Positions 14,489-21,830 of a stretch of 28,267 nt of DNA are shown piece after piece. Below the pieces are notes generated by a model that was not told where the DNA came from, did not search any database, and saw only the letters and a program-made list of their open reading frames with translations. The stretch's first letter is position 1; each line of letters opens with the position of its first letter. The stretch is from Candidatus Levyibacteriota bacterium (GTDB taxonomy: Bacteria > Patescibacteria > Microgenomatia > Levybacterales > UBA12049): assembly GCA_016182425.1 (NCBI GenBank), contig JACPGP010000002.1, positions 1-28,267 of the forward strand, in the 5' to 3' direction. A program made the translations under genes and the position numbers.

Positions 14489-15561
14489 TCGTAATTGCCG
14501 TAATTGGAGTTTTGTCTTCGGTTTTAATTACTGTGGTAGACCCAATCGGACAAATCAATAAAGCCAGAGACGTTCAGAGACAGCAGGATCTGACTCAACT
14601 AAAAACTGCCTTGGATGCATATTATAGCGATAACAGCAATTATCCTACCCAACTTGATCAGTTATCATCTTCTTACATTAAACAACGTCCTAAAGACCCA
14701 AGCACGGGACTAGATTATAAATATGCTGTTGATTGGAATAATCCCCAATGGAATGTGTTATTTGCCAAACTCTCGCGCTCACCAACCAACACTGTTTCTG
14801 CCTGCCCCTTAACAGATGATTGTTTGCCGGGGGGGTTTAAGACGCAGTGGAGCTGTAATATATCTGGAAAAGTTGATTGCGCATCTCTTGCTTTATTTTG
14901 TCTTAGCGATTCCTGCGAAGCGCCGGTTATTCCGCCTACCTCAACTCCTACTTCCACTCCAGGCCCAACCAGCACCCCGGCGCCAACCGCAACTATAACC
15001 CCCACGCCTACTATAACCCCTACCCCAACCCCTACACCCAAACCTCCTAAACGTGTCTTTGTCACGAGTACTACCTATTTTGGTGACCTCGGAGGGATTA
15101 CCGGCGCTGATAGTAAATGTCAAGAGAGGGCAGACGCAGTATCGCTTGGCGGTACGTGGAAAGCGTGGATAAGCACAAATGGCTCCCCTGTATCATCCCG
15201 TTTTGCGCACCACACTGTCCCTTACATACGGCTGGATGGCCAAACAATAGCAACTAACTGGACTGATTTGACCAATGGAGACAATCTAAGCGCAGCAATA
15301 AGCATTACCGAAAACGGTACGTTAGCCCCAGGTAGTCCAGGAAGTTGTGCATCTGGATCTGAAAGCAATGTTAGTGTTGTTTTCACAGGAACAAATCCAA
15401 ACGGTAGCTACAATGGGAGTCAACAAAATTGTTTTGGGTGGACATTATCTATTTCTGATGCAAGTGCAGTAGAGGGTATTAATGCTTCAACGCAATACTG
15501 GACAACAGGATGCGTCTATTCGTGCTCTCAGAGAGCTCGATTGTATTGTTTTGAACAATGA
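14440..15561 (+). CDS. Pilin with C-terminal DUF1554-like domain
   Basis: A 373-residue modular pilin. The prepilin end MGRTFDRNG precedes FTLVELLVVIAVIGVLSSVL, then a GspG-like pilin segment (INKARDVQRQQDLTQLKTAL, YYSDNSNYPT). About 45 residues of Thr/Pro-rich linker follow (residues near 170-210). The C-terminal domain reads KRVFVTSTTYFGDLGG, GADSKCQERADAV, WKAWIS, YIRLDGQTIATNWTDL and, near the end, QNCFGWTLS and LYCFEQ, a pattern I match to DUF1554 (known from Leptospira surface proteins; ligand unknown). The start is uncertain: TTG at 14440 gives a sensible leader, while ATG 14362 would give a 35-residue leader and a 127-nt overlap with pilD. A pilus-displayed adhesin or sensor is the likely role (inference). 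Confidence 0.85.
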   Translation: MGRTFDRNGFTLVELLVVIAVIGVLSSVLITVVDPIGQINKARDVQRQQDLTQLKTALDAYYSDNSNYPTQLDQLSSSYIKQRPKDPSTGLDYKYAVDWNNPQWNVLFAKLSRSPTNTVSACPLTDDCLPGGFKTQWSCNISGKVDCASLALFCLSDSCEAPVIPPTSTPTSTPGPTSTPAPTATITPTPTITPTPTPTPKPPKRVFVTSTTYFGDLGGITGADSKCQERADAVSLGGTWKAWISTNGSPVSSRFAHHTVPYIRLDGQTIATNWTDLTNGDNLSAAISITENGTLAPGSPGSCASGSESNVSVVFTGTNPNGSYNGSQQNCFGWTLSISDASAVEGINASTQYWTTGCVYSCSQRARLYCFEQ

Positions 15562-16436
15562 AAAATTTAGGATTTACCTTAATTGAGCTTTTGGTGGTGA
15601 TTGCATTGATTGGAGTGTTAAGCAGTGTGCTTTTTACAGTGGTGAATCCCGCAGAACAACTTAAAAAGACTCGTGACGCGCAAAGAAAGCAGGATTTATC
15701 GCAAATTCAAAAAGCGCTGGAAGTTTACTACCTGGACAAAGGCACATACCCAGAATCAATCGAAACTATGGCTTCCCAGTATATGGCAAAAGTTCCCCAA
15801 GACCCACAAGGTTTGTCATATGTTTATCAGACAGAAGCAGGCGGGTACAGGTTGTATGCCAAGCTTGAGCGATGCTCGGATAACCAGATTATCGCCAACA
15901 TAAATTGCCCAAATGCGTCATATAATTACAGTGTGGTTTCTCCTAACCTAACAGTTAGAGCATATATCGAACCAGGCGCACCAACAGCTACATCTACTCC
16001 TGTATCTCCAACAGCAACAGCCACGCCTGCAGTGGCCCGTTGTGCCAATGGAGTAGATGGTTTAAGATATTCTACTTCTATGGTTGGGTGTAGTACTATA
16101 GGTAGTCGGGTAACATTTAGTCAGGCCGGGAATCTTTGCGCTAACGGCAGTCATTTTTGTTCGTTTCAAGAATTCTTGGAAAATGATGGGGAACGTACTG
16201 GTAGTAATGCTACTATGTGGCTTAATACGTATTCTAATTTTGACTCTGTCAATTTTTGCGCAGATGGAAAAACCTCGTATGTCATTAGTAGTTTGCCTAC
16301 AGCTTACGCTTTTGTAACAGATTATCGTGAACAAAGTTATAGTGCGGCTTGCGGACAGAATCTTGGTTATTATAGGGGAAACTATAGTGTTACATCATCT
16401 ACTGCTGATGGTGCTGTGTGTTGTATATCCAACTAA
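15558..16436 (+). CDS. Pilin with C-terminal Cys-rich domain
   Basis: A 292-residue modular pilin, coupled by ATGA to the preceding one. MKNLG precedes FTLIELLVVIALIGVLSSVL, followed by a GspG-like part (QDLSQIQKALEVYYLDKGTY) and PQDPQGLSYVYQTEAGGYRL. A Thr/Ser/Pro linker (near residues 140-155) leads to a C-terminal domain with many Cys, including GNLCANGSHFCSFQEFLEND, an NFCADGKTSYV segment and the end GAVCCISN. The spacing (CxxGxHxCS, a late CC pair) recalls Cys-bridged lectin-like folds, but I cannot name the family. It is likely displayed on the pilus next to the DUF1554-like pilin. The 39-bp repeat begins 7 bp after its stop codon. Confidence 0.88.
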   Translation: MKNLGFTLIELLVVIALIGVLSSVLFTVVNPAEQLKKTRDAQRKQDLSQIQKALEVYYLDKGTYPESIETMASQYMAKVPQDPQGLSYVYQTEAGGYRLYAKLERCSDNQIIANINCPNASYNYSVVSPNLTVRAYIEPGAPTATSTPVSPTATATPAVARCANGVDGLRYSTSMVGCSTIGSRVTFSQAGNLCANGSHFCSFQEFLENDGERTGSNATMWLNTYSNFDSVNFCADGKTSYVISSLPTAYAFVTDYREQSYSAACGQNLGYYRGNYSVTSSTADGAVCCISN

Positions 16437-16443
16437 CTCTGAT

Positions 16444-16482
16444 TTCCACCTTAGAGGTGGAACAGATACGCCACCTAGGGAA
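16444..16482 (+). repeat. 39-bp hairpin repeat, copy B
   Basis: It begins with the perfect hairpin TTCCACCT-TAG-AGGTGGAA and ends CCACCTAGGGAA; 38 of 39 positions equal the complement of 6634-6672. It lies 7 bp after the stop of the Cys-rich pilin and 10 bp before the TTGACA of the next pilin's promoter, so its position relative to the flanking genes mirrors copy A. Between repeat and promoter is a small palindrome (GTCAAA-AA-TTTGAC, 16484-16497) that overlaps the -35 box. Confidence 0.85.
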
Positions 16483-16492
16483 AGTCAAAAAT

Positions 16493-16522
16493 TTGACAGC
16501 AAGATTCTTTTGTTGATACGAT
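16493..16522 (+). promoter_or_regulatory. Candidate promoter for the downstream pilins
   Basis: TTGACA (16493-16498), an 18-nt spacer and TACGAT (16517-16522) end 6 nt before the GTG at 16529, predicting a leaderless transcript. The -35 box is the right arm of the palindrome GTCAAA-AA-TTTGAC, which could act as an operator or simply be AT-rich chance. Confidence 0.55.
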
Positions 16523-16528
16523 TACTTG

Positions 16529-16942
16529 GTGAGAGGGTTTACCTTAATTGAGCTTTTGGTGGTAATTGCGCTTATTGGAGTGTTGGGCAGTGTGCTTTTG
16601 GTGATAATTGATCCTTTGGGGCAGATAAGAAAAGGCCGGGACACACAGCGAAAAACTGATTTGGCGCAGATTCAACGGCCTTTGGAATTTTATTACAGCG
16701 ACAAAGGCAGGTACCCGGAGTTGATTCCATTTGGCGCAGAGTGGAAGGAAGCAGATGTTGTGTATATGGCAAAGGTACCACAGGATACTCTTTTCCCCGC
16801 TCAAAGGTATGTGTATCAAGCAGCAGCTGATGGGAGCTGGTATACATTATATGTAAGGCTTGAATTGGGCGGCACGAATTTGGAAGTTAATTGTCCTACG
16901 AGTCCATGTAATTATGTAGTTTCATCACCCAACGCACCATAA
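16529..16942 (+). CDS. Type IV pilin-like protein (GspG/PilE-like)
   Basis: A 137-residue pilin with a very short leader, MRG before FTLIELLVVIALIGVLGSVLL, and Glu at mature position 5. The globular part has the GspG-like pattern GRDTQRKTDLAQIQRPLEFY, YSDKGRYPE and KVPQDTLFPAQRYVYQAAAD, ending with two Cys (VNCPTSPCNYVVSS). I start at GTG 16529 because the -10 box ends 6 nt upstream; a TTG at 16526 is also in frame. There is no Shine-Dalgarno, in keeping with leaderless translation. The 5' end is almost identical at the DNA level to that of the 15558 pilin, pointing to duplication within the locus. Confidence 0.85.
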   Translation: MRGFTLIELLVVIALIGVLGSVLLVIIDPLGQIRKGRDTQRKTDLAQIQRPLEFYYSDKGRYPELIPFGAEWKEADVVYMAKVPQDTLFPAQRYVYQAAADGSWYTLYVRLELGGTNLEVNCPTSPCNYVVSSPNAP

Positions 16943-16946
16943 CAAG

Positions 16947-17447
16947 ATGAAATTTGAACTGCTTATTGTCATTTCGGTTATTGCCATTTTAGCTTTTGGT
17001 GTGTTTTGGGTTTTTGATCCTTTGGGACAATTGCAAAGCGCAAATGACGCGAAGAGGAAAAGTGATCTGGCAAAGGTGCAGCAGGCGCTTGAGCAATATT
17101 ATAAAGATAATGGCAGCTATCCGTTAAGCACCGGTTTAGACAAAGAAAAGCCGTATAGAATAAAGGGTTTTAAGGCAGATCATCAGATTATCGACTGGGG
17201 TGAGGATTGGCTGCCGTATATGGCTATCTTACCCAAAGATCCAAAGTCCATAAAAAGATATCTTTATGTGGAGGGCGGGAATGGACAATCATATAAACTC
17301 TATGCTAGTCTAGAAAGAGGAGGAAGTGATCCAATGGCCTGCCGTCCCGGCGGCAGCGCCTGTTTTGGTGTGCCACCTGGCATTACCTGCGGTGCTGCAG
17401 CAGATATTTGTAATTATGGAGTGTCGAGCAGAAACGTAAGCCCATGA
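16947..17447 (+). CDS. Pilin-like protein with degenerate prepilin signal
   Basis: A 166-residue protein whose body is a GspG-like pilin: a hydrophobic N-terminal helix (IVISVIAILAFGVFWVFD), DAKRKSDLAKVQQALEQYY, KDNGSYPLS, LPKDPKSIKRYLYVEGG, and Cys residues near the C-terminus (MACRPGGSACFG, TCGAAADICNYG). The N-terminus is MKFELLIVIS. Compared with MKKGFTLIELLVV in its neighbours, the Gly at -1 and about four residues around the cleavage site are missing, so normal PilD processing is doubtful. It may be a decaying paralogue, a membrane-anchored minor component, or cleaved elsewhere. It starts 4 nt after the previous stop, and its own stop overlaps the next ATG. Confidence 0.82.
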   Translation: MKFELLIVISVIAILAFGVFWVFDPLGQLQSANDAKRKSDLAKVQQALEQYYKDNGSYPLSTGLDKEKPYRIKGFKADHQIIDWGEDWLPYMAILPKDPKSIKRYLYVEGGNGQSYKLYASLERGGSDPMACRPGGSACFGVPPGITCGAAADICNYGVSSRNVSP

Positions 17448-17893
17448 AAAAAGGATTTACCTTAATTGAGCTACTGGTAGTGATTGTTATTATTGGTATT
17501 TTGTCAGCTCTGCTTTTGGCAAATTTTGTGGGTATTCGGCAGCGGGCGCGGGACGGGCAAAGGAAATCAGATTTGCGCCAAATCCAGGCAGCGCTTGAAA
17601 TGTACCGGGCAGATTTAGGTAATTATCCCACCACCTCAATACTAAATTGTAATAACAATACATCCTTTGGAAATGCGCCAGGCTGCACAAGTATTTACAT
17701 GCCAAAAGTGCCAACAGATCCTATAGGCAGTGGTCAATATGTGTACACATATGTTTCGAGCGCTGATGGATTAACCTACAGTCTTTTTGCCTGTCTTGAA
17801 AACGTTAATGATGCGCAGAAGGAAACTTCCAACAATGTGCAGTATTGCACCGGCGGGTCAACAAATTGGTCTTTTTCCCTCATAAACCCGTGA
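17444..17893 (+). CDS. Type IV pilin-like protein (GspG/PilE-like)
   Basis: A 149-residue pilin with a textbook leader, MKKG before FTLIELLVVIVIIGILSALLL, then RQRARDGQRKSDLRQIQAAL, MYRADLGNYPT and PKVPTDPIGSGQYVYTYVSS, as in GspG-type subunits. Four Cys in the C-terminal half (LNCNN, PGCTS, FACLE, YCTGG) could form two disulfides. Its ATG overlaps the previous stop (ATGA), and the next gene follows after 3 nt. Pseudopilins of this type form the shaft or minor components of the pilus; which one cannot be told from sequence. Confidence 0.9.
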   Translation: MKKGFTLIELLVVIVIIGILSALLLANFVGIRQRARDGQRKSDLRQIQAALEMYRADLGNYPTTSILNCNNNTSFGNAPGCTSIYMPKVPTDPIGSGQYVYTYVSSADGLTYSLFACLENVNDAQKETSNNVQYCTGGSTNWSFSLINP

Positions 17894-17896
17894 AAA

Positions 17897-18385
17897 ATGA
17901 GAAATGAAAAAGGATTTACCTTAATTGAGCTTATTATTGTTATAGCAGTCACCGCGGTTTTGTCGGTTATTGGCATTGCGGCGTTTGTTAGCTACAGCCG
18001 AACACAAGCTCTTAATGCTGCCACGCAAGATGTGGTTACCATGCTGCAGGTAGCAAAATCTCGGGCGCAATCCCAAGTTATTCCAGAAAATCATTTATGC
18101 GGCACAAGCCGATTTGCAGGATACCAGGTAGTTATTCCACTGCCAATTACGCAAGGCGTATACCGGCTGGAAGCAGTATTTGAAGGATCATGTACAAAGG
18201 AAATTGGTAATCAAAACAAAAAGTTGCCTCAAAATATTAGTTTTGATGCAAATTCCAGCACTTCAATTAAGTTTAGCGTGCTTACTGGTGAAGCTAGTGT
18301 TTTGGGAAACATAAAGATAAATGGATATAGTAAGACAAAAAGAATAACGGTTAGCTCCTCGGGTCTAATACGGATTAGTGATTAG
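17897..18385 (+). CDS. GspH/FimT-like minor pilin
   Basis: A 162-residue minor pilin. MRNEKG precedes FTLIELIIVIAVTAVLSVIG, followed by YSRTQALNAATQDVVTMLQV and AKSRAQSQV, the pattern of GspH/FimT proteins, which replaces the GspG-type TDLxxIQxAL motif of its neighbours. The beta-rich C-terminus ends in the family-like GYSKTKRITVSSSGLIRI. In other species FimT-type minor pilins prime pilus assembly or bind DNA during uptake; a DNA-binding role here is inference. Its position before PilV-, PilW- and PilX-like genes matches the usual minor-pilin order. Confidence 0.88.
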   Translation: MRNEKGFTLIELIIVIAVTAVLSVIGIAAFVSYSRTQALNAATQDVVTMLQVAKSRAQSQVIPENHLCGTSRFAGYQVVIPLPITQGVYRLEAVFEGSCTKEIGNQNKKLPQNISFDANSSTSIKFSVLTGEASVLGNIKINGYSKTKRITVSSSGLIRISD

Positions 18386-18389
18386 CAGT

Positions 18390-18839
18390 ATGAGAGAATC
18401 AAAAGGGCAGACGCTGATTGAAATTTTGGCAGCGTTTGGAGTAGCAGTAGTGCTTGTAACAGCAATATCGATTGCTGTTTTATCAGCGCTTTCTAACGCG
18501 CAATTTAGCAAAAATCAAAACTTGGCAACGCAGTATGCCCAAGAAGGCATGGAGACTGTTAGGCGATTTGCCGCGCTTTCGCCGGGTGATTATTGTCTGG
18601 ATAAAAATAGCAAAAATAGTAGTGATCTTCGATTAAAAGGAACAGGCTGCGGTCGTAATATTGATGGCATTTTTACCCGAGAAATAACAATAGAAGAAAA
18701 CAGTTCTAAATGTCTGGATACAAAAAAGGTGACAGCTTTGGTGTCGTGGTCGGATAGCAAATGTACTAGCAGTAATGATTGTCATAAGGCAGAACTTGTT
18801 TCGTGTCTGCCGGATATAAATGCAGTTCCAATACCATGA
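18390..18839 (+). CDS. PilV/GspI-like minor pilin
   Basis: A 149-residue minor pilin with leader MRESKG before QTLIEILAAFGVAVVLVTAI. The residue at mature position 1 is Gln in place of Phe, while Glu5 is retained. SNAQFSKNQNLATQYAQEGM and ETVRRF follow, typical of PilV/GspI. Cys residues in the second half (DYCLDK, GTGCGRN, SKCLD, SKCTSSNDCHK, VSCLP) suggest several disulfides. I start at ATG 18390; a GTG at 18378 would add four residues and overlap the preceding stop. Its stop overlaps the next start as ATGA. Confidence 0.87.
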   Translation: MRESKGQTLIEILAAFGVAVVLVTAISIAVLSALSNAQFSKNQNLATQYAQEGMETVRRFAALSPGDYCLDKNSKNSSDLRLKGTGCGRNIDGIFTREITIEENSSKCLDTKKVTALVSWSDSKCTSSNDCHKAELVSCLPDINAVPIP

Positions 18840-19357
18840 AAAAAGGATTTACCTTAATTGAGCTTCTGGTGGTAATGATTTTGCTTCTGACTGTGGGAAC
18901 AATTATTGGAGTGATTCTTTTTACATCGCTTCGGGGGACAAATAAAACAAATACCATTACTGTGGTTAGACAAAATGGCAATTTTGCAATTTCGCAAATG
19001 GTTAAAACAATCCGAAACGCGAAAAGATTTGAGGGTGTCAGTGATGATGGTACTAATTACACTACAGATTGTTTGGAAGAATCGTCTGGGGGATTTGTAA
19101 AGATTATAACCCCGCAAGACGACCAAGTTATTTTTTCGTGCAATAATCTTTCTAATCTTATTGACGAAAGCGCGGTTTCGGTAGTAGGGGATTCTTGTTA
19201 TTTTATCTGTTCGCAGGATGGGGCGTTAAGTCCTCCAACTATTAAAATTAATTTTACCCTTAGCCAGTATCAACAGCAGGGAAGCACGCTTCTTCCCGAA
19301 AAAACAGCCATCATTCCATTTGAGACATCGGTAACTTTGCGAAACGCACCACGTTGA
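18836..19357 (+). CDS. PilW/GspJ-like minor pilin
   Basis: A 173-residue minor pilin: MKKG before FTLIELLVVMILLLTVGTII, then NGNFAISQMVKTIRNAKRFE, the pattern of GspJ/PilW subunits. A few Cys follow (TDCLEE, FSCNNL, DSCYFICSQ), and the C-terminus PFETSVTLRNAPR is a typical pseudopilin ending. The start at 18836 is set by the ATGA overlap with the PilV-like gene and the standard leader; an upstream in-frame ATG at 18803 would be inside the previous gene. The TGA stop overlaps a TTGACA sequence that could belong to a weak promoter for the next gene. Confidence 0.87.
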   Translation: MKKGFTLIELLVVMILLLTVGTIIGVILFTSLRGTNKTNTITVVRQNGNFAISQMVKTIRNAKRFEGVSDDGTNYTTDCLEESSGGFVKIITPQDDQVIFSCNNLSNLIDESAVSVVGDSCYFICSQDGALSPPTIKINFTLSQYQQQGSTLLPEKTAIIPFETSVTLRNAPR

Positions 19358-19397
19358 CAGAACTCTGCTAAGTTGCTACGCTATAACAAGATTAGAA

Positions 19398-20267
19398 ATG
19401 AAAAATGAAAAGGGGCAGACCCTTCTTATTGTCGTTTTGGTTATGGTGGTTGTATTAACCATTGGTTTGTCTGTGGCGTCCAGGTCGATTACCAACCTTC
19501 GGACAACTACAGAAGAAGAAAACTCCCAAAGGGCCTTTTCGGCAGCGGAAGCAGGAGTTGAGGAGGCTATAAAATCAAGCCAAACAGGAGAGATTATCTC
19601 TAATAGAAGCTTAGGAAATAATGCAAATATTTTACAAGTAAAATCTGTTTCTGTTGGCGGCTCTGAATTCGTGCTAAATGGCGGTAATCCAATTTCCAAG
19701 GATGACGGAGCGGACATCTGGCTTTCGGATTACCCAAATTACACAAATCCCAAAAAAACCACGGGTTCGGAGTTACAATTTTTTACCATTTATTGGGGAT
19801 TTTCTCAAGATGCATGTCCGCCTGAGGGTAATGCGGCGGCAATTGAAGTGATTGTTCTTTATGGAACAACAAAAGCATCAGCTTCAACAAAGAGGTTTGC
19901 ATTTGATCCATGTTCGCGGCCTTCTAATAACAATTTTTCTTCTCTTTCACCAAATGATAGCGGAAATTTTTCTGTGGCAGAAAAAACATTTCATTACAAA
20001 ACGCCATACATTCTTCGTAGTCCCAACATTCCTAATAATAACGAGCTCTACATTGTTCGTGTTGTCCCTCTTTATGGCAGTACCCCAATAGGGGTGACTA
20101 CATGTAATCCCGGCGGCCAAAATTGCACACCCTTGCCAGCGCAGGGAAAGCAGATTGAATCAACGGGCAGTTCCTTAGAAACAGTCCGTAAAATTACCTA
20201 TTTTCAAGGGCATCCAAAATTGCCGGCCGAACTTTTTCAGTATATTATTTTTTCATCACAACCATGA
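19398..20267 (+). CDS. PilX/GspK-like minor pilin
   Basis: A 289-residue protein with leader MKNEKG before QTLLIVVLVMVVVLTIGLSV, lacking Glu5 (Leu at this place), as is usual for GspK/PilX-type tip subunits. NLRTTTEEENSQRAFSAAEA and GVEEAI follow, the PilX N-terminal signature. The large C-terminal part has few Cys and no domain I recognise. A 40-bp gap precedes it. In that gap TTGACA (19354-19359) with TACGCT 17 nt downstream is a weak promoter candidate. The stop overlaps the pilM ATG (ATGA). By analogy the protein would sit at the pilus tip with the PilV/W/FimT-like subunits. Confidence 0.88.
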   Translation: MKNEKGQTLLIVVLVMVVVLTIGLSVASRSITNLRTTTEEENSQRAFSAAEAGVEEAIKSSQTGEIISNRSLGNNANILQVKSVSVGGSEFVLNGGNPISKDDGADIWLSDYPNYTNPKKTTGSELQFFTIYWGFSQDACPPEGNAAAIEVIVLYGTTKASASTKRFAFDPCSRPSNNNFSSLSPNDSGNFSVAEKTFHYKTPYILRSPNIPNNNELYIVRVVPLYGSTPIGVTTCNPGGQNCTPLPAQGKQIESTGSSLETVRKITYFQGHPKLPAELFQYIIFSSQP

Positions 20268-21304
20268 ATACACGTCCGTTTGGACTAGAGATTGGCGCGG
20301 TAACCATGAAAGCAGTCTGGCTTTCCGGGGAAAAAGGGAGGTTTTCTATATCTGCTATTGTGCAAGCTCCCACTCCTCTTAAAGGAATGCTTTCCGAGTC
20401 GCCATTTGACCAGGAAACAATGGCCCAAAGCATAAAACAGATGCTAATGCAGGGAAAAATCACTACACCCTATGTTAACATTGCTCTTCCCGACAGCCAG
20501 GTGTATACGAGGGTTATTGAAATACCGTTGCTTTCGGACCAAGAGCTAGCTTCTGCTATTTACTGGGAAGCCGAGCAATACATTCCCCTGCCTCTTGGCA
20601 GCGTCACGCTCGACTGGACAGTGCTTGATAAACCGGCAAATTCTAATGAGGGTAAAAAGATGCAGGTGCTTTTAGTCGGCGCGCCGACTATGCTTCTTAA
20701 TAAATATCAAAAAATTCTAGCCCTTGCCGGTTTGACCATCAATGTGGTTGAAACGGAGATTCTTTCCACAATACGACCTATAATTCAGGGAGAACATAAT
20801 CCAGACAGTATTGTCGTGCACATAGGAGACTTAAGCACCTCGTTTGCCATCATAAAAAGCGGCGGAATCGTTTTTTCCTATTCTGTTGCGACAGGAGGTG
20901 TTGCCCTGGTGCGCTCAATCGCGAGCGATTTTGGGGTTAGCGTGGCACAAGCCGAGGAGTATAAAAATGCCTATGGAGTTTCAAAACATGGAGTAGGAGA
21001 AAAAATCGGTAAGGCAACAGAACCGATTCTGATGTCGATTATTACCGAGATTAAAAAGGCGCTGGCGTTTTACGCGCAGAAGTACGGAAAAGACTCTGTT
21101 ATTCAGCAAATTTTGCTTTCTGGCGGAAACGCGCATCTGCCCGGTATTGATATATTTTTTGCGCAGAATTGCGGCATCGAAACTGTCACCGCCAATCCCA
21201 TTAGTCAGCTTGGCATAGATTCCTCTTTGTTACCTAAACAAATTATTGATAAGGCAGCGGATTTTACCATTGCGTTTGGCCTTGGCATGCGGGAATATGA
21301 GTAA
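20264..21304 (+). CDS. pilM: Type IV pilus assembly protein PilM
   Basis: PilM is a cytoplasmic actin-like ATPase that binds the N-terminus of PilN and links the motor to the inner-membrane alignment complex. The 346-residue protein shows FGLEIGAVTMKAVWLS (phosphate 1 region), YVNIALPDSQVYTRVIEIP, ELASAIYWEAEQYIP, the phosphate 2 region SIVVHIGDLSTSFAIIKSG and the adenosine segment ILLSGGNAHLPGID, in PilM order. It is coupled to the PilX-like gene upstream and overlaps pilN by 8 nt. With pilN and pilO it ends the locus; pilP and pilQ are absent, as expected for a cell without a classical outer membrane. Confidence 0.95.
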   Translation: MNTRPFGLEIGAVTMKAVWLSGEKGRFSISAIVQAPTPLKGMLSESPFDQETMAQSIKQMLMQGKITTPYVNIALPDSQVYTRVIEIPLLSDQELASAIYWEAEQYIPLPLGSVTLDWTVLDKPANSNEGKKMQVLLVGAPTMLLNKYQKILALAGLTINVVETEILSTIRPIIQGEHNPDSIVVHIGDLSTSFAIIKSGGIVFSYSVATGGVALVRSIASDFGVSVAQAEEYKNAYGVSKHGVGEKIGKATEPILMSIITEIKKALAFYAQKYGKDSVIQQILLSGGNAHLPGIDIFFAQNCGIETVTANPISQLGIDSSLLPKQIIDKAADFTIAFGLGMREYE

Positions 21305-21830
21305 TGATATTAATTTACTAAAGGGAGGTAAAGCCAACAGACTTAGACAGGAAAAGCTGCTTCGTTTTTTGCAAAGAGGGTCTATTATCTCTCTTGCGGC
21401 GGTGGTTGTTTGTTCAATGCTGTTTTTTTTCTTAAACACAAAATCTCCGGCGATTTCTTTAAGAGAAGAAGAAAAAGCTGTGATATCAAAGATGACGGCA
21501 CATCAAAAGAGCGCAGTAAAATTGCTTCTTATCGAAGGCAGGACCCGCGACATTTTGACTATTTTAGAAAAACGGTCGGTTTTAGATAATATGGTAAAAA
21601 ATATCAGCGAGCTGGTGCCGGAAGGAGTCAGAGTTGATTCTTTACAGATAGACCGGAAAAATTTTTCTATGATTGTCAGATCGTCTTCGCTAATGTCTTT
21701 AGACACCTTACTTAACAGAGCAGTATTATTGACTGAAAATAAAAAGATTGCCAAGGTGACAATGGAAGGACTTTCCATGGATAAAAACCGCGGCTTTTAC
21801 ATCTTATCATTTTCCGGTGATTTTCCATGA
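21297..21830 (+). CDS. pilN: Type IV pilus assembly protein PilN
   Basis: A 177-residue bitopic membrane protein. The N-terminal MSNDINLLKGGK is the PilM-binding motif (INLL) of PilN. A single membrane helix lies near residues 27-47 (SIISLAAVVVCSMLFFFL), followed by a coiled-coil-like region and a small alpha/beta domain (LVPEGVRVDSLQIDRKNFSM). I start at ATG 21297, within the pilM end, because the INLL motif then sits at residues 5-8; a longer frame from 21246 would put a non-homologous extension before it. Its stop overlaps pilO (ATGA). Confidence 0.9.
   Translation: MSNDINLLKGGKANRLRQEKLLRFLQRGSIISLAAVVVCSMLFFFLNTKSPAISLREEEKAVISKMTAHQKSAVKLLLIEGRTRDILTILEKRSVLDNMVKNISELVPEGVRVDSLQIDRKNFSMIVRSSSLMSLDTLLNRAVLLTENKKIAKVTMEGLSMDKNRGFYILSFSGDFP

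Noticed and set aside
19354..19382. Promoter for the PilX-like gene (TTGACA-N17-TACGCT)
   Set aside because: The -35 box is perfect but the -10 box matches only 3 of 6, and the -35 overlaps the preceding stop codon. It is noted in the gene entry but not listed as a feature.
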